Source: an uncultured Alphaproteobacteria bacterium
GTDB taxonomy: Bacteria; Pseudomonadota; Alphaproteobacteria; Thalassobaculales; Thalassobaculaceae
Reading direction: 5' to 3'
NCBI GenBank assembly: GCA_902629125.1
Contig: CACOPQ010000024.1
Coordinates: 1-34,851, forward strand
DNA: 34,851 nucleotides
Made by a program: the position numbers and the translations under genes. The notes below the pieces were generated by a model that saw nothing but the letters and a program-made list of their open reading frames with translations, made no database searches and had not been told where the DNA came from. Within the stretch, counting starts at the first letter, position 1. Each line of letters opens with the position of its first letter. This document shows, piece by piece, positions 9,504-18,113 of the stretch.

Positions 9504-12500
9504 ACGTGATGACATTAAATCAATACTTATAATTGGCGCTGGACCAATTGTGATTGGACAGGCTTGTGAATTCGATTACTCGGGCACACAGGCATGCAAA
9601 GCACTCAAGGAAGAGGGTTATCGGATAATACTTCTAAACTCTAATCCCGCGACAATAATGACTGATCCCGGACTTGCGGATGCAACCTATGTTGAACCAA
9701 TAACGGCAGAAGCTGTTAAAATAATTTTAGAAAAAGAAAACCCTGATGCAATCTTACCAACAATGGGAGGACAAACCGCTCTTAATACCGCGTTAGCTCT
9801 GGCTAAGGATGGTACGCTTGAAGATTTTAGAGTTGAACTTATCGGTGCAAATTTAGACGCCATAGAGAAAGCAGAGGATCGCTTATTATTCCGGGAAGCG
9901 ATGGATAGAATAGGCCTAGAGTCACCCCTTTCTCACTTAGTATCAAACGAAGAAGAAGGTGTACAAGCGGTCAAGGATATCGGGCTACCAGCTATACTCC
10001 GTCCTTCTTTTACACTCGCAGGTACAGGCGGCGGAATAGCTTATAATATAGATGAGTTTAATGAAATATTACGAAATGCACTAAGGCTTTCGCCTGTCGG
10101 CACGGTCTTAATAGAAGAATCTGTTCTTGGCTGGAAAGAATTTGAGATGGAGGTTGTCCGCGATAAAAATGACAACTGCATAATTGTTTGCTCAATCGAA
10201 AATGTAGATCCAATGGGGATACATACGGGCGACTCAGTTACAGTAGCCCCCGCACTTACGTTAACAGACAAAGAATACCAGCGGATGAGGACAGCATCTA
10301 TTGAAGTGCTAAGAGAAATTGGTGTCGATACAGGCGGTTCTAATGTTCAATTTGCTGTAAATCCAAATACTGGCCGTCTTGTCGTCATAGAGATGAACCC
10401 AAGAGTATCTAGATCATCTGCATTAGCATCAAAAGCTACCGGTTTCCCAATTGCAAAAATTGCAGCCAAACTTGCAGTCGGATATACACTTGATGAATTA
10501 GAGAACGACATCACAAAAGAAACGCCTGCAAGTTTTGAACCTACAATTGATTATGTGGTAACCAAGATGCCACGATTTACTTTTGAGAAATTTGCCGGTG
10601 CTGACGCGACACTGACTACGTCGATGAAGTCGGTTGGCGAGGCAATGGCTATTGGCAGAACATTTTTAGAATCACTGCAAAAGGCACTAAATTCTATGGA
10701 AACTGGATTAACCGGTTTTGATGAAATTACCCTTTCAGATAGGATTGAATTAAATCCTGATAAAAATGCCATACTAGCAAAACTTTCGGAACCCGTGCCC
10801 GAGCGTCTTTTAAGAGTGGCCCAAGCGCTTCGTATCGGTATCACTGTAGACGAAATCTACGGGGCCTGTTCAATCGACCGCTGGTTTTTGAGACAGGTCC
10901 AAGTCGCGATTGAAATTGAAAAGACTGTTGTTGAAAATGGAATACCAGAGAACAAAGAAGAACTTTTTCAATTAAAATGTAATGGTTTTTCCGATGCACG
11001 ATTAGCAAAGCTCTCAAATAAGTCAGAAAACGAGATTTCAGAATTACGCTCAAGACTCGGGGTAGCCCCTGTATTCAAGAGAATAGATACATGTGCAGCA
11101 GAGTTTTCAGCAAACACGCCCTATATGTACTCATGCTACGAGGGTGATGGACTTAACCATGCTGAATGTGAAGCTGATCCAACAGATAAAAACAAAGTTA
11201 TCATTCTTGGTGGTGGGCCAAACCGAATAGGTCAAGGAATAGAATTTGACTACTGTTGTGTGCATGCGGCTTATGCGCTATCGGAAGTTGGTTTTGAAAC
11301 AATAATGGTGAATTGTAATCCGGAAACCGTTTCCACTGACTACGACACTTCCGATAGGCTGTATTTTGAACCCTTAACGGCCGAAAGTGTTATTAGCTTA
11401 ATAAAAACAGAGGAGAAACTAGGAAAAGTTGTTGGCGTAATAGTCCAGTTAGGTGGCCAGACACCACTTAAATTATCACAAGCTTTAAAGGAAGCCGGGA
11501 TCAATATTTTAGGTACATCGCCAAAGGCAATTGATCTCGCAGAAGATCGCGAACAATTTAAAAAGCTGCTCGATGATTTAAACCTCAAGCAACCTCAAAA
11601 TGGAACCGTTAACTCATTTGAGGAAGCTAAGATCATTGCCGAAGAAATTGGCTACCCAGTTGTTATTAGACCATCATATGTCCTTGGCGGACGTGCAATG
11701 GAGATTGTTTACGAGGAGGCAGCTTTAAACAAATATATGGAAAAAGCGGTTCTTGCCACGGGAGACAATCCTATTCTGATAGACAAATTTCTATCTAAGG
11801 CTATTGAAATTGATGTTGACTGCATAGCTGATAACGAAAACGTTTATATAGCCGGGATTATGGAACATATTGAGGAGGCCGGCATCCACTCAGGGGATAG
11901 CGCGTGTTCGTTACCTCCCCAGTCTCTTTCGGCTAGTTTACTTAAAGAAGTAGAGAGGCAATCCAAATTGCTTGCACACGGCTTAGGTGTTTGTGGCTTG
12001 ATGAACATTCAGTTCGCAATAAAAGACGAAGAAATTTTTCTTCTCGAGGTCAATCCGAGGGCTAGTCGTACTGTTCCCTTCGTTGCCAAGGCCACGGGGG
12101 TCCCGATAGCCAAAGTAGCTGCAAGGGTAATGGCAGGCGAACGATTAGAAAACTTCAAGCTCGAGAAACAGCAATTAAATCACGTAGCGATCAAGGAGGC
12201 TGTATTTCCTTTCGCGCGCTTTCCTGGTGTCGATAGTATTTTGGGACCGGAAATGAAATCGACTGGAGAAGTAATGGGTATAGATAAAGACTTTTCCTTG
12301 GCATTTGCAAAAAGCCAACTGGCTGCTGGAGCCAAACTACCAACAGCTGGAACCGTATTTATCTCGGTTCGTGATATTGATAAACCATCTATAGTCGATC
12401 TGGCTGTCGACCTCTGTTATATGGGATTTCTACTAGTAGCAACCACTGGAACGGCTAACTCCCTGGAGAAAGCTGGATTGAAAGTCGAAAAAATAAAAAA

Positions 12501-12750
12501 GGTCCTGGAAGGCAGACCACATGTGGTTGACAATATGATTTCTGGACAGATTGATCTGGTAATAAACACGACTGAAGGGTCACAAGCTATAAAAGATAGC
12601 TTTAGTCTGAGAAGGGCCGCAATTACTCATAACATCCCATACTACACTACGATTGAGGGCGCAAAAGCGGCAGTCAAAGGCATACAAGCTATAAGTATGG
12701 GCCCGTTAGACGTATCACCATTGCAATCTTACTTGAATGGTTCGTTTTAA
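9496..12750 (+). CDS. carB: Carbamoyl-phosphate synthase large subunit
   Basis: CarB makes carbamoyl phosphate from bicarbonate, two ATP and ammonia delivered by CarA. The 1084 residues show the expected tandem duplication. The first ATP-grasp half starts with [18 protein letters not shown] and contains the [12 protein letters not shown] loop. The second half, from about residue 560, starts with [17 protein letters not shown] and contains [11 protein letters not shown]. An oligomerisation region lies between them, and a C-terminal MGS-like regulatory domain (about 940-1084, starting near the [10 protein letters not shown] segment) normally binds effectors such as UMP and ornithine. The ATG lies inside the last codons of carA. 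Nothing is missing or unusual. Confidence 0.98.
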   Translation: MPKRDDIKSILIIGAGPIVIGQACEFDYSGTQACKALKEEGYRIILLNSNPATIMTDPGLADATYVEPITAEAVKIILEKENPDAILPTMGGQTALNTALALAKDGTLEDFRVELIGANLDAIEKAEDRLLFREAMDRIGLESPLSHLVSNEEEGVQAVKDIGLPAILRPSFTLAGTGGGIAYNIDEFNEILRNALRLSPVGTVLIEESVLGWKEFEMEVVRDKNDNCIIVCSIENVDPMGIHTGDSVTVAPALTLTDKEYQRMRTASIEVLREIGVDTGGSNVQFAVNPNTGRLVVIEMNPRVSRSSALASKATGFPIAKIAAKLAVGYTLDELENDITKETPASFEPTIDYVVTKMPRFTFEKFAGADATLTTSMKSVGEAMAIGRTFLESLQKALNSMETGLTGFDEITLSDRIELNPDKNAILAKLSEPVPERLLRVAQALRIGITVDEIYGACSIDRWFLRQVQVAIEIEKTVVENGIPENKEELFQLKCNGFSDARLAKLSNKSENEISELRSRLGVAPVFKRIDTCAAEFSANTPYMYSCYEGDGLNHAECEADPTDKNKVIILGGGPNRIGQGIEFDYCCVHAAYALSEVGFETIMVNCNPETVSTDYDTSDRLYFEPLTAESVISLIKTEEKLGKVVGVIVQLGGQTPLKLSQALKEAGINILGTSPKAIDLAEDREQFKKLLDDLNLKQPQNGTVNSFEEAKIIAEEIGYPVVIRPSYVLGGRAMEIVYEEAALNKYMEKAVLATGDNPILIDKFLSKAIEIDVDCIADNENVYIAGIMEHIEEAGIHSGDSACSLPPQSLSASLLKEVERQSKLLAHGLGVCGLMNIQFAIKDEEIFLLEVNPRASRTVPFVAKATGVPIAKVAARVMAGERLENFKLEKQQLNHVAIKEAVFPFARFPGVDSILGPEMKSTGEVMGIDKDFSLAFAKSQLAAGAKLPTAGTVFISVRDIDKPSIVDLAVDLCYMGFLLVATTGTANSLEKAGLKVEKIKKVLEGRPHVVDNMISGQIDLVINTTEGSQAIKDSFSLRRAAITHNIPYYTTIEGAKAAVKGIQAISMGPLDVSPLQSYLNGSF

Positions 12751-12797
12751 GCGTTACTATACATTTGCGTAATGTTTGATTAGGACACCACATAACT

Positions 12798-13271
12798 ATG
12801 CAAAAGATACCCATAAGAAGAGATAGTCTCGACCAGCTGCAGGAAGAGTTAAAACAATTAAAGACCGTCGAACGTCCACAAATCATCAAAGCTATATCAG
12901 AAGCAAGAGAACATGGGGACTTATCCGAAAATGCGGAATACCATGCGGCTAGAGAAAGACAGAGTTTTGTAGAGGGGCGCGTAGGAGAGTTAGAAGACGT
13001 CATTAGTAGAGCAGAAGTTATAGATCCCTCCATGATAGATGGAAAAACTGTTACTTTCGGAACCACGATCGTGGTTGCAGACGAAGACACCGATGAAGAG
13101 AATACCTATACCATCGTTGGGCCATATGAAGCTGATATTTCTAAAAGTTGGATTTCGACGTCGTCACCAATTGGTCATGCGCTTATAGGAAAAAAAGTAG
13201 GGGAATCGGTTGAAGTCACAACTCCTCGAGGAGCCAAAAGTTATGAAATATTGAAGATTAGCGTGACCTAA
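12798..13271 (+). CDS. greA: Transcription elongation factor GreA
   Basis: GreA enters the secondary channel of RNA polymerase and stimulates cleavage of backtracked transcripts. The 157 residues match the family. The N-terminal antiparallel coiled coil (about 1-75) carries the acidic tip sequence GDLSENAEYHAARERQ, whose Asp and Glu coordinate the catalytic metal. The C-terminal FKBP-like domain ends with SPIGHALIGKKVGESVEV. It lies 47 bases behind carB on the same strand, a conserved alphaproteobacterial order, and no terminator is visible between them. Confidence 0.97.
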   Translation: MQKIPIRRDSLDQLQEELKQLKTVERPQIIKAISEAREHGDLSENAEYHAARERQSFVEGRVGELEDVISRAEVIDPSMIDGKTVTFGTTIVVADEDTDEENTYTIVGPYEADISKSWISTSSPIGHALIGKKVGESVEVTTPRGAKSYEILKISVT

Positions 13272-13326
13272 CCGAGCGGTTTGAATAAGCTGTAGCAAAC
13301 TCCATAAACATAGTTTAAACCAATTA

Positions 13327-13818
13327 TCAGTCGGCGACCTTTTCTGATTCTGCGAGAGGTACCCCAGGACTATACTTTTTTGTTCTAAAAGCTAGAGCCG
13401 TTTTTACATTTGAGACGTTAGGAGCAGGGGTTAACTTAGTAGTTAAGAACTTTTGAAAGGTGTCCCAATCTTTTGACACTATTTTTAACAAAAAATCGGT
13501 TTCGCCTGAGAGCATATGACATTCTCTAACCTCATCCCAGGATTCAATCATCTCTTCAAAAGCGACAAGATCGTTTTCGGCCTGGCTCGATAAACCAACA
13601 AAAGCAAATATTATTACCGTAAAACCGAGTTTTTCTGGGTTCAGTTCTGCATGATAGCCCTGAATAAAACCTTCTCTCTCTAGAGCTCTAACTCTTCTCA
13701 GACAGGGTGGTGCCGAAATGCCAGCCCGTTCAGCCAACTCCACATTGGTAACTCTCCCGTCTTTTTGGAGATCACGCAAAATACGTCTGTCGATACTGTC
13801 TAATTTAACACGCTGCAT
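13327..13818 (-). CDS. Lrp/AsnC family transcriptional regulator
   Basis: A 163-residue DNA-binding protein of the feast/famine family. The N-terminal winged HTH contains LDSIDRRILRDLQKDGR, then LAERAGISAPPCLRRVRALE as recognition helix. The C-terminal RAM domain (about 75-150), where amino acids bind and octamers assemble, carries the typical VRECHMLSGETDFLLKI core. I chose ATG 13818 because the protein then starts at the usual distance from the HTH and has AGGGG upstream; an upstream ATG at 13866 would add 16 residues without family support. It is divergent from the ELM1-family gene and faces two perfect palindromes in the shared promoter region. The effector amino acid and targets cannot be read from sequence. 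Confidence 0.95.
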   Translation of the reverse strand: MQRVKLDSIDRRILRDLQKDGRVTNVELAERAGISAPPCLRRVRALEREGFIQGYHAELNPEKLGFTVIIFAFVGLSSQAENDLVAFEEMIESWDEVRECHMLSGETDFLLKIVSKDWDTFQKFLTTKLTPAPNVSNVKTALAFRTKKYSPGVPLAESEKVAD

Positions 13819-13890
13819 CGTTAAAAATCCCCTGATCACTGTTACATCTCGTAAAAGCTTTGCCAAAAAACAATATGAAGGTAAAAATGG

Positions 13891-13902
13891 TCTTGCGCAA
13901 GA
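13891..13902. promoter_or_regulatory. Perfect 12-bp palindrome, candidate operator
   Basis: TCTTGCGCAAGA lies 73 bases upstream of the Lrp/AsnC start codon, in the region shared with the divergent ELM1-family gene. Lrp/AsnC regulators often repress their own promoter through short palindromes. The assignment is an inference from position and symmetry. Confidence 0.4.
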
Positions 13903-13939
13903 TTATTGCGTATACTTCTCCTAACAAAAATATACAAAC

Positions 13940-13951
13940 AATTGATCAATT
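13940..13951. promoter_or_regulatory. Second perfect 12-bp palindrome, candidate operator
   Basis: AATTGATCAATT is centred 49 bases from the first palindrome. Both share a TTG-N2-CAA core (TTGCGCAA and TTGATCAA). It lies 45 bases upstream of the ELM1-family start codon. Shared core and neighbourhood suggest sites for the same regulator, most simply the adjacent Lrp/AsnC protein. Confidence 0.38.
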
Positions 13952-13995
13952 CGTCATACTTTTAGCTTAACTTTTAAGGCAATGAGGTAAGAATA

Positions 13996-14958
13996 ATGAG
14001 AGATTACTGTTGGATCATATCCGATGGAACTGTGGGGATGGAGCTGCAGTGTATCGCCTTGGCCGAATCACTGAATCTAAAATATCAAATTAAACACATT
14101 TCGCCTTCACCCATTTTGACAGCCCTTCCTCAATTTGGGGCTGTACCCTTATTCTGGAAAGACAAACATTATAACAAAGAATTTTGTCCACCGTTTCCCA
14201 AAGTTTCCATTACATGCGGTAGGCGCCATGCCGGCTTTGCAATAGCACTTAAACGTATATCAAAAGGAAAAGTTTCCACTATCCACATCCAGGACCCTCG
14301 CATAAATTCTTGCTTTTTTGATCATCTAGTAGTTCCTGAACATGATCCTTCTAGAGGCAAGAACATTATTATAAGTAAAGGTTCGCTTACAAACATAAAT
14401 AGAAATACGTTAGCGGCGGAAGCAAAGCGTTTTCTGGATTTGGTCAGTCATTTACCACAACCTAGAATAGCTATTAACATAGGCGGAAGTTCTAAACGAG
14501 CAGTGATAGATAAGCTTAGCGCAGAGAAAATAGTTGATAAATTAACTCTACTCGCGAAAGGGAATGACTGTGGCCTCATGGTAACAACTAGCCGGCGTAC
14601 CGATGAGACAATAAAATACCAACTACGAAAATTGAGTGAAAAACAAAACGTTTTAGTCTACGGAGGGGTCGGACCAAACCCTTACATGGGTTTTCTCGGC
14701 TTGGCCGACACCATAATCGTTACCTCAGACTCGATAAATATGATATCTGAAGCATGTTCAACGGGTAAACCTGTTTACATCATTACACTAGGTAAAAATA
14801 ACAAAAGAAAACAAAGCTTTTTGGATACCATGCAGCAGGAGGGCAGAACAAGACCTTTTGATGGCCATCTCAATAACTGGACCTACGAGGCGCTAAATGA
14901 AACAGAACGTGTTGCAGCAATAATCAGAGAAAAATTAGCTGTTAACAATATCATATAA
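13996..14958 (+). CDS. ELM1/GtrOC1 family protein (predicted glycosyltransferase-like)
   Basis: A 320-residue protein of the family named after plant mitochondrial-fission factor ELM1, widespread in Alphaproteobacteria. The hallmark N terminus WIISDGTVGMELQCIALAE (about 6-24) matches the family's SDGxxGxxxQ signature. A basic CGRRHAGFAIALKR segment (about 74-87), IQDPR, and a C-terminal GPNPYMGFLGLAD with TSDSINMISEA (about 227-252) follow; the last two resemble the nucleotide-sugar half of GT-B glycosyltransferases. The function is not established; a role in envelope or LPS sugar chemistry is an inference from fold. A GAGG lies upstream of the ATG. It converges with the membrane-anchored methyltransferase gene. 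Confidence 0.85.
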   Translation: MRDYCWIISDGTVGMELQCIALAESLNLKYQIKHISPSPILTALPQFGAVPLFWKDKHYNKEFCPPFPKVSITCGRRHAGFAIALKRISKGKVSTIHIQDPRINSCFFDHLVVPEHDPSRGKNIIISKGSLTNINRNTLAAEAKRFLDLVSHLPQPRIAINIGGSSKRAVIDKLSAEKIVDKLTLLAKGNDCGLMVTTSRRTDETIKYQLRKLSEKQNVLVYGGVGPNPYMGFLGLADTIIVTSDSINMISEACSTGKPVYIITLGKNNKRKQSFLDTMQQEGRTRPFDGHLNNWTYEALNETERVAAIIREKLAVNNII

Positions 14959-15023
14959 GTTTTCAAACAAAAGCGAACTTAATCCTTGTTTAGTCAGATC
15001 ATTTCGTTTCAAAACTAAAGATT

Positions 15024-15809
15024 TTAGGAAGTTCTCTGAAAAATAACAAAATCAGTACCCGAAATATGGCGCAAAGGCACGTCTCTAGCTAATTCATTAA
15101 GGTACGAAAAAACATCTGGAGCTTCTGGCTTATAATCGTGCCAAAGGATGACGCCCCCTTTTTTTAGCATAGAAAAAGCCTTTTTCGAATCATTCGTGAC
15201 GTAAGATCTTGTATGCGCCCCATCAATCAGAATAAGGTCAAATGAGTTCTTGAATTTCGAATCGTCAAATTGCTTACTATCCGAAAATATCTGTTCAATT
15301 TTTTCAGATGTGGATAAATCACTGTAATAAAAAATATCAAATTTAGCTTCTTCCTTTGCAATATTTTCGTGCAAACGATCATCATCGTTTTCGAAGCTAA
15401 GTTGCTCTAATTGGGATGGATGAATAGTTAGGGTATATACGCGACCTTCCTTTGGTGCATTCATTGCCATGATGTGGGAAGTTTTTCCGCTACAAGTTCC
15501 AAATTCAAAAATACGCTTTGCATACTTTGAGAGCGCGGCAACTACCCAAGTTTCTCTATCACTAAGCGACGCCTCCACACCTTCTCCTCCAATAAAGTAT
15601 ACGGCCGAGTTTGGGTTAGGGCCCAAGTGATTTTGTGCAAAACAGGGATGAACGTTTTCCAACTGACATTGTTGAATAGGATAAGATTTGAAGGTAAATG
15701 CCCGTTTTTGCCGTCTTCTAAATTTTAACAACCTCTTGGCACAAAAGTATAGTGCCAGAGCGCTCAGAATATTTGAAAATACAAAAATATACAAAAGATC
15801 TTGAGACAT
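15024..15809 (-). CDS. Membrane-anchored class I SAM-dependent methyltransferase
   Basis: A 261-residue protein with one N-terminal hydrophobic segment (about 5-23) followed at once by a basic patch (KRLLKFRRRQKR), so the catalytic domain should face the cytoplasm under the positive-inside rule. The Rossmann-fold domain has motif I FEFGTCSGKTS (101-111) and DLILIDGAHTRSY (191-203), then GGVILWHDYKPEAPDV (218-233). The LIDGAH and WHDY elements are typical of the Methyltransf_24 group, often associated with envelope polysaccharide or O-methylation genes. The substrate is unknown. It converges on the ELM1-family gene and is divergent from trxB. Confidence 0.85.
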   Translation of the reverse strand: MSQDLLYIFVFSNILSALALYFCAKRLLKFRRRQKRAFTFKSYPIQQCQLENVHPCFAQNHLGPNPNSAVYFIGGEGVEASLSDRETWVVAALSKYAKRIFEFGTCSGKTSHIMAMNAPKEGRVYTLTIHPSQLEQLSFENDDDRLHENIAKEEAKFDIFYYSDLSTSEKIEQIFSDSKQFDDSKFKNSFDLILIDGAHTRSYVTNDSKKAFSMLKKGGVILWHDYKPEAPDVFSYLNELARDVPLRHISGTDFVIFQRTS

Positions 15810-15909
15810 TATTGAGGTTAAACCATTTCAATTTTTTTTGAAGTTAAGAGAACTCATTTCCATAGCAACACAACTATTTTATTTCAACGCCTTAAATAAT
15901 CTAACTGAA

Positions 15910-15929
15910 ATTCTTTAAAATTCTTTAAA
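15910..15929. repeat. Two tandem copies of a 10-bp unit upstream of trxB
   Basis: The unit ATTCTTTAAA occurs twice head to tail, 80 bases before the trxB start and in the region shared with the divergent methyltransferase gene. A direct repeat spaced one helical turn could be a regulator-binding site; it could also be chance in AT-rich DNA. I see no convincing -35/-10 pair with normal spacing here. Confidence 0.3.
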
Positions 15930-16008
15930 CAACTTTGTCTATTCTCGGATCGGGGAATCGAATATAAGTTAACTTCTGGTAGAAATTTATATTAAGGAAA
16001 GACCTCCA

Positions 16009-16944
16009 ATGTCCGAATATAGAGAGCGGGTACTTATAATTGGTTCTGGCGCAGCGGGTCTTACAGCAGCTATTTACACAGCCCGCGCTAACATTGACCC
16101 TTTACTTGTAAAAGGATTACAGCCGGGTGGTCAGATGACCATCACAACTGATGTCGAAAATTATCCTGGGTTTGCAGACGTGATACAAGGCCCTTGGCTA
16201 ATGGAACAAATGGAGGCTCAAGCCCGTCAGGTAGGAACACGAATGGTTGAAGATATTATAACATCAATTGATACCACCCAACGTCCATTCCATCTAAAAG
16301 GTGATACTGGAACCAATTATTATGCTGACGCCATTATTGTCGCTACGGGAGCTCAAGCTAGATGGCTAGGTCTGGAAAGCGAGGCACGGTTAAATGGAAA
16401 AGGTGTATCGGCCTGCGCAACTTGCGATGGTTTTTTCTTCAGAGGCCAGGAAGTTGTAGTAGTTGGAGGAGGGAACACAGCAGTTGAAGAAGCTCTATAC
16501 TTATCCAATATAGCATCGAAGGTAACCCTTATACACCGGCGTGGGCAACTACGTGCAGAGAAAATTTTACAAGATAGGCTTTTTCGAAAAGAAAACATTA
16601 ATATTATTTGGAATAGCGAAGTCACTGAAATCTGTGGTGACGATGCTGTAGAAAGTGTGAAGCTCAGTAATTCGGAAACAAACGCAGTAAAAGAATTACG
16701 TGCACAAGGTTGCTTCGTTGCGATAGGCCACGATCCAGCAACATCAGTTTTTCGAGGACAGGTGGGAATGGATGATGATGGTTACATTATTGTAGAACCA
16801 GGCACTACGCGGACTAATAAACCTGGGCTTTTTGCGGCAGGGGATTGTGTTGACCGCGTTTATCGGCAAGCTGTTACAGCAGCAGGGCTAGGTTGCATGT
16901 CTGCCCTTGAAGTAGAGAAATATCTAGCTGATTTAGAGATTTGA
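16009..16944 (+). CDS. trxB: Thioredoxin-disulfide reductase
   Basis: TrxB passes electrons from NADPH through FAD and a Cys pair to thioredoxin. The 311-residue protein has the FAD-binding GSGAAGLTAAIYTARA (13-28), the redox centre Cys136-Ala-Thr-Cys139 followed by Asp140, the NADPH-binding GGGNTAVEEA (153-162) and HRR (176-178), which selects NADPH. It ends with a second FAD contact, GLFAAGDCVDRVYRQAVTAAGLGC. Length and motifs are those of the low-molecular-weight enzyme. GGAAAG precedes the ATG. A LysR regulator follows on the same strand, a conserved alphaproteobacterial pairing. Confidence 0.98.
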   Translation: MSEYRERVLIIGSGAAGLTAAIYTARANIDPLLVKGLQPGGQMTITTDVENYPGFADVIQGPWLMEQMEAQARQVGTRMVEDIITSIDTTQRPFHLKGDTGTNYYADAIIVATGAQARWLGLESEARLNGKGVSACATCDGFFFRGQEVVVVGGGNTAVEEALYLSNIASKVTLIHRRGQLRAEKILQDRLFRKENINIIWNSEVTEICGDDAVESVKLSNSETNAVKELRAQGCFVAIGHDPATSVFRGQVGMDDDGYIIVEPGTTRTNKPGLFAAGDCVDRVYRQAVTAAGLGCMSALEVEKYLADLEI

Positions 16945-17051
16945 TGAAATGAAAACTAATTTTAGTTGTATTCCCTTTACTTCGTTCAGCAACAGACTAC
17001 CCACTAATGCCTACGCTAGGGCTGAATCAACCAAAATAAGAGGTGTTACCG

Positions 17052-17945
17052 ATGGACTGGGACAAACTTCGAGTCTTTCAAGCTGCAGCTGAGGCTGGAA
17101 GTTTTACGCATGCCGGTGAACGACTTCACCTCAGTCAGTCGGCTGTAAGTCGGCAAATTAGTTCTTTAGAGGAAAGTCTCAACGTTGCACTCTTTCACAG
17201 ACATGCACGTGGGTTAATCCTAACCGAGCAAGGGGAGGTGTTGTTATCAACAACCAAAGATGTTTTTACAAAACTATCTGCGACCGAAGCATTAATAAGT
17301 GAAGGCCGAGAGCGACCAAGAGGGAAATTAAGGGTTACCACGACAGTGGCTTTTGGGTCTACATGGTTAGCTTCCCGTATTGGACGTTTTATAGATTTAT
17401 ACCCAGAAGTTGACGTCACTCTTCTAATTAATGATTATGAACTCGACCTATCTATGAGAGAAGCCGACGTAGCCGTAAGACTAACACCTCCCAAACAAGC
17501 AGACTTAATACAACGACTTCTAAAAAAAATACGTTTCCACCTCTATGCCTCTCCCCGTTATGTAGAGAGCCGTGGGATACCAAAAAGTATCAACGACTTA
17601 CACGAGCATAGAATGGTGGTATATGGCGAAAGTCTAAATTTGCCGTATAACGACGTTAATTGGTTATTAGACCTATTAAAAAAGGGTTACACAGGACAAA
17701 ACCAAAAAATCATCCGTGTAAATAATGTATACGGAATATTCCGCGCAGTTCAAGGTGGCGTCGGAATAGCGGCACTTCCGGACTATTTGGCAGCGGAGGA
17801 TTCAAATCTGCTCCGCATATTACCCGATATAGAAGGTCCACCAACACCAGCCTTTTTTGTTTATCCAGAAGAACTAAGGAACTCTAAAAGAATAGCTGTG
17901 CTAAGGGACTTCCTTATACAAGAAGTCGCAAAGACCACTTTTTAA
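17052..17945 (+). CDS. LysR family transcriptional regulator
   Basis: A 297-residue regulator. The N-terminal winged HTH reads FQAAAEAGSFTHAGERL and LSQSAVSRQISSLEESL, followed by the linker helix (about 60-88) and a two-lobed periplasmic-binding-like effector domain (about 90-295). The GKLRVTTTVAFGSTWLASRIGRFI strand-helix is typical of the domain start. I chose ATG 17052, which has AAGAGGT seven bases upstream; an in-frame GTG at 17043 overlaps that site. It lies 107 bases after trxB in the same direction. Orthologues next to trxB are common in Alphaproteobacteria, but the effector and targets are unknown to me. Confidence 0.95.
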   Translation: MDWDKLRVFQAAAEAGSFTHAGERLHLSQSAVSRQISSLEESLNVALFHRHARGLILTEQGEVLLSTTKDVFTKLSATEALISEGRERPRGKLRVTTTVAFGSTWLASRIGRFIDLYPEVDVTLLINDYELDLSMREADVAVRLTPPKQADLIQRLLKKIRFHLYASPRYVESRGIPKSINDLHEHRMVVYGESLNLPYNDVNWLLDLLKKGYTGQNQKIIRVNNVYGIFRAVQGGVGIAALPDYLAAEDSNLLRILPDIEGPPTPAFFVYPEELRNSKRIAVLRDFLIQEVAKTTF

Positions 17946-18045
17946 CTTACTTATGCAATTTGCGCATGGCCGAATTGCTTAATTAGCTATAGTTACCAGG
18001 CTAAAAGTGGTTTAGTTTCTCCTCGTATTTTGACATTCCTTGGCA

Positions 18046-18059
18046 CCCTGTTTCCAGGG
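18046..18059. repeat. Small inverted repeat between convergent genes
   Basis: CCCTG-TTTC-CAGGG forms a 5-bp stem with a 4-base loop, 22 bases before the larger hairpin at 18081-18105. Together they fill much of the 168-base gap between the convergent LysR and ATP-grasp genes. Confidence 0.35.
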
Positions 18060-18080
18060 ATCAAAATCCTCCCTGTCTTA

Positions 18081-18105
18081 AGATCGGCTGCTTTGCAGCC
18101 GATCT
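18081..18105. terminator. Perfect 11-bp hairpin between convergent genes, probable bidirectional terminator
   Basis: AGATCGGCTGC and its exact reverse complement are separated by only TTT. It sits 8 bases past the ATP-grasp gene's stop and 136 bases past the LysR stop. Such a strong stem between convergent genes suggests termination from both sides. Neither strand has a T-run after the stem, so it is not a textbook intrinsic terminator; protection of mRNA 3' ends is an alternative. Confidence 0.5.
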
Positions 18106-18113
18106 ACCTCTCC

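Noticed and set aside
15935-15968. TTGTCT and TATAAG as the trxB promoter
   Set aside because: A 22-base spacer is too long for a housekeeping promoter.
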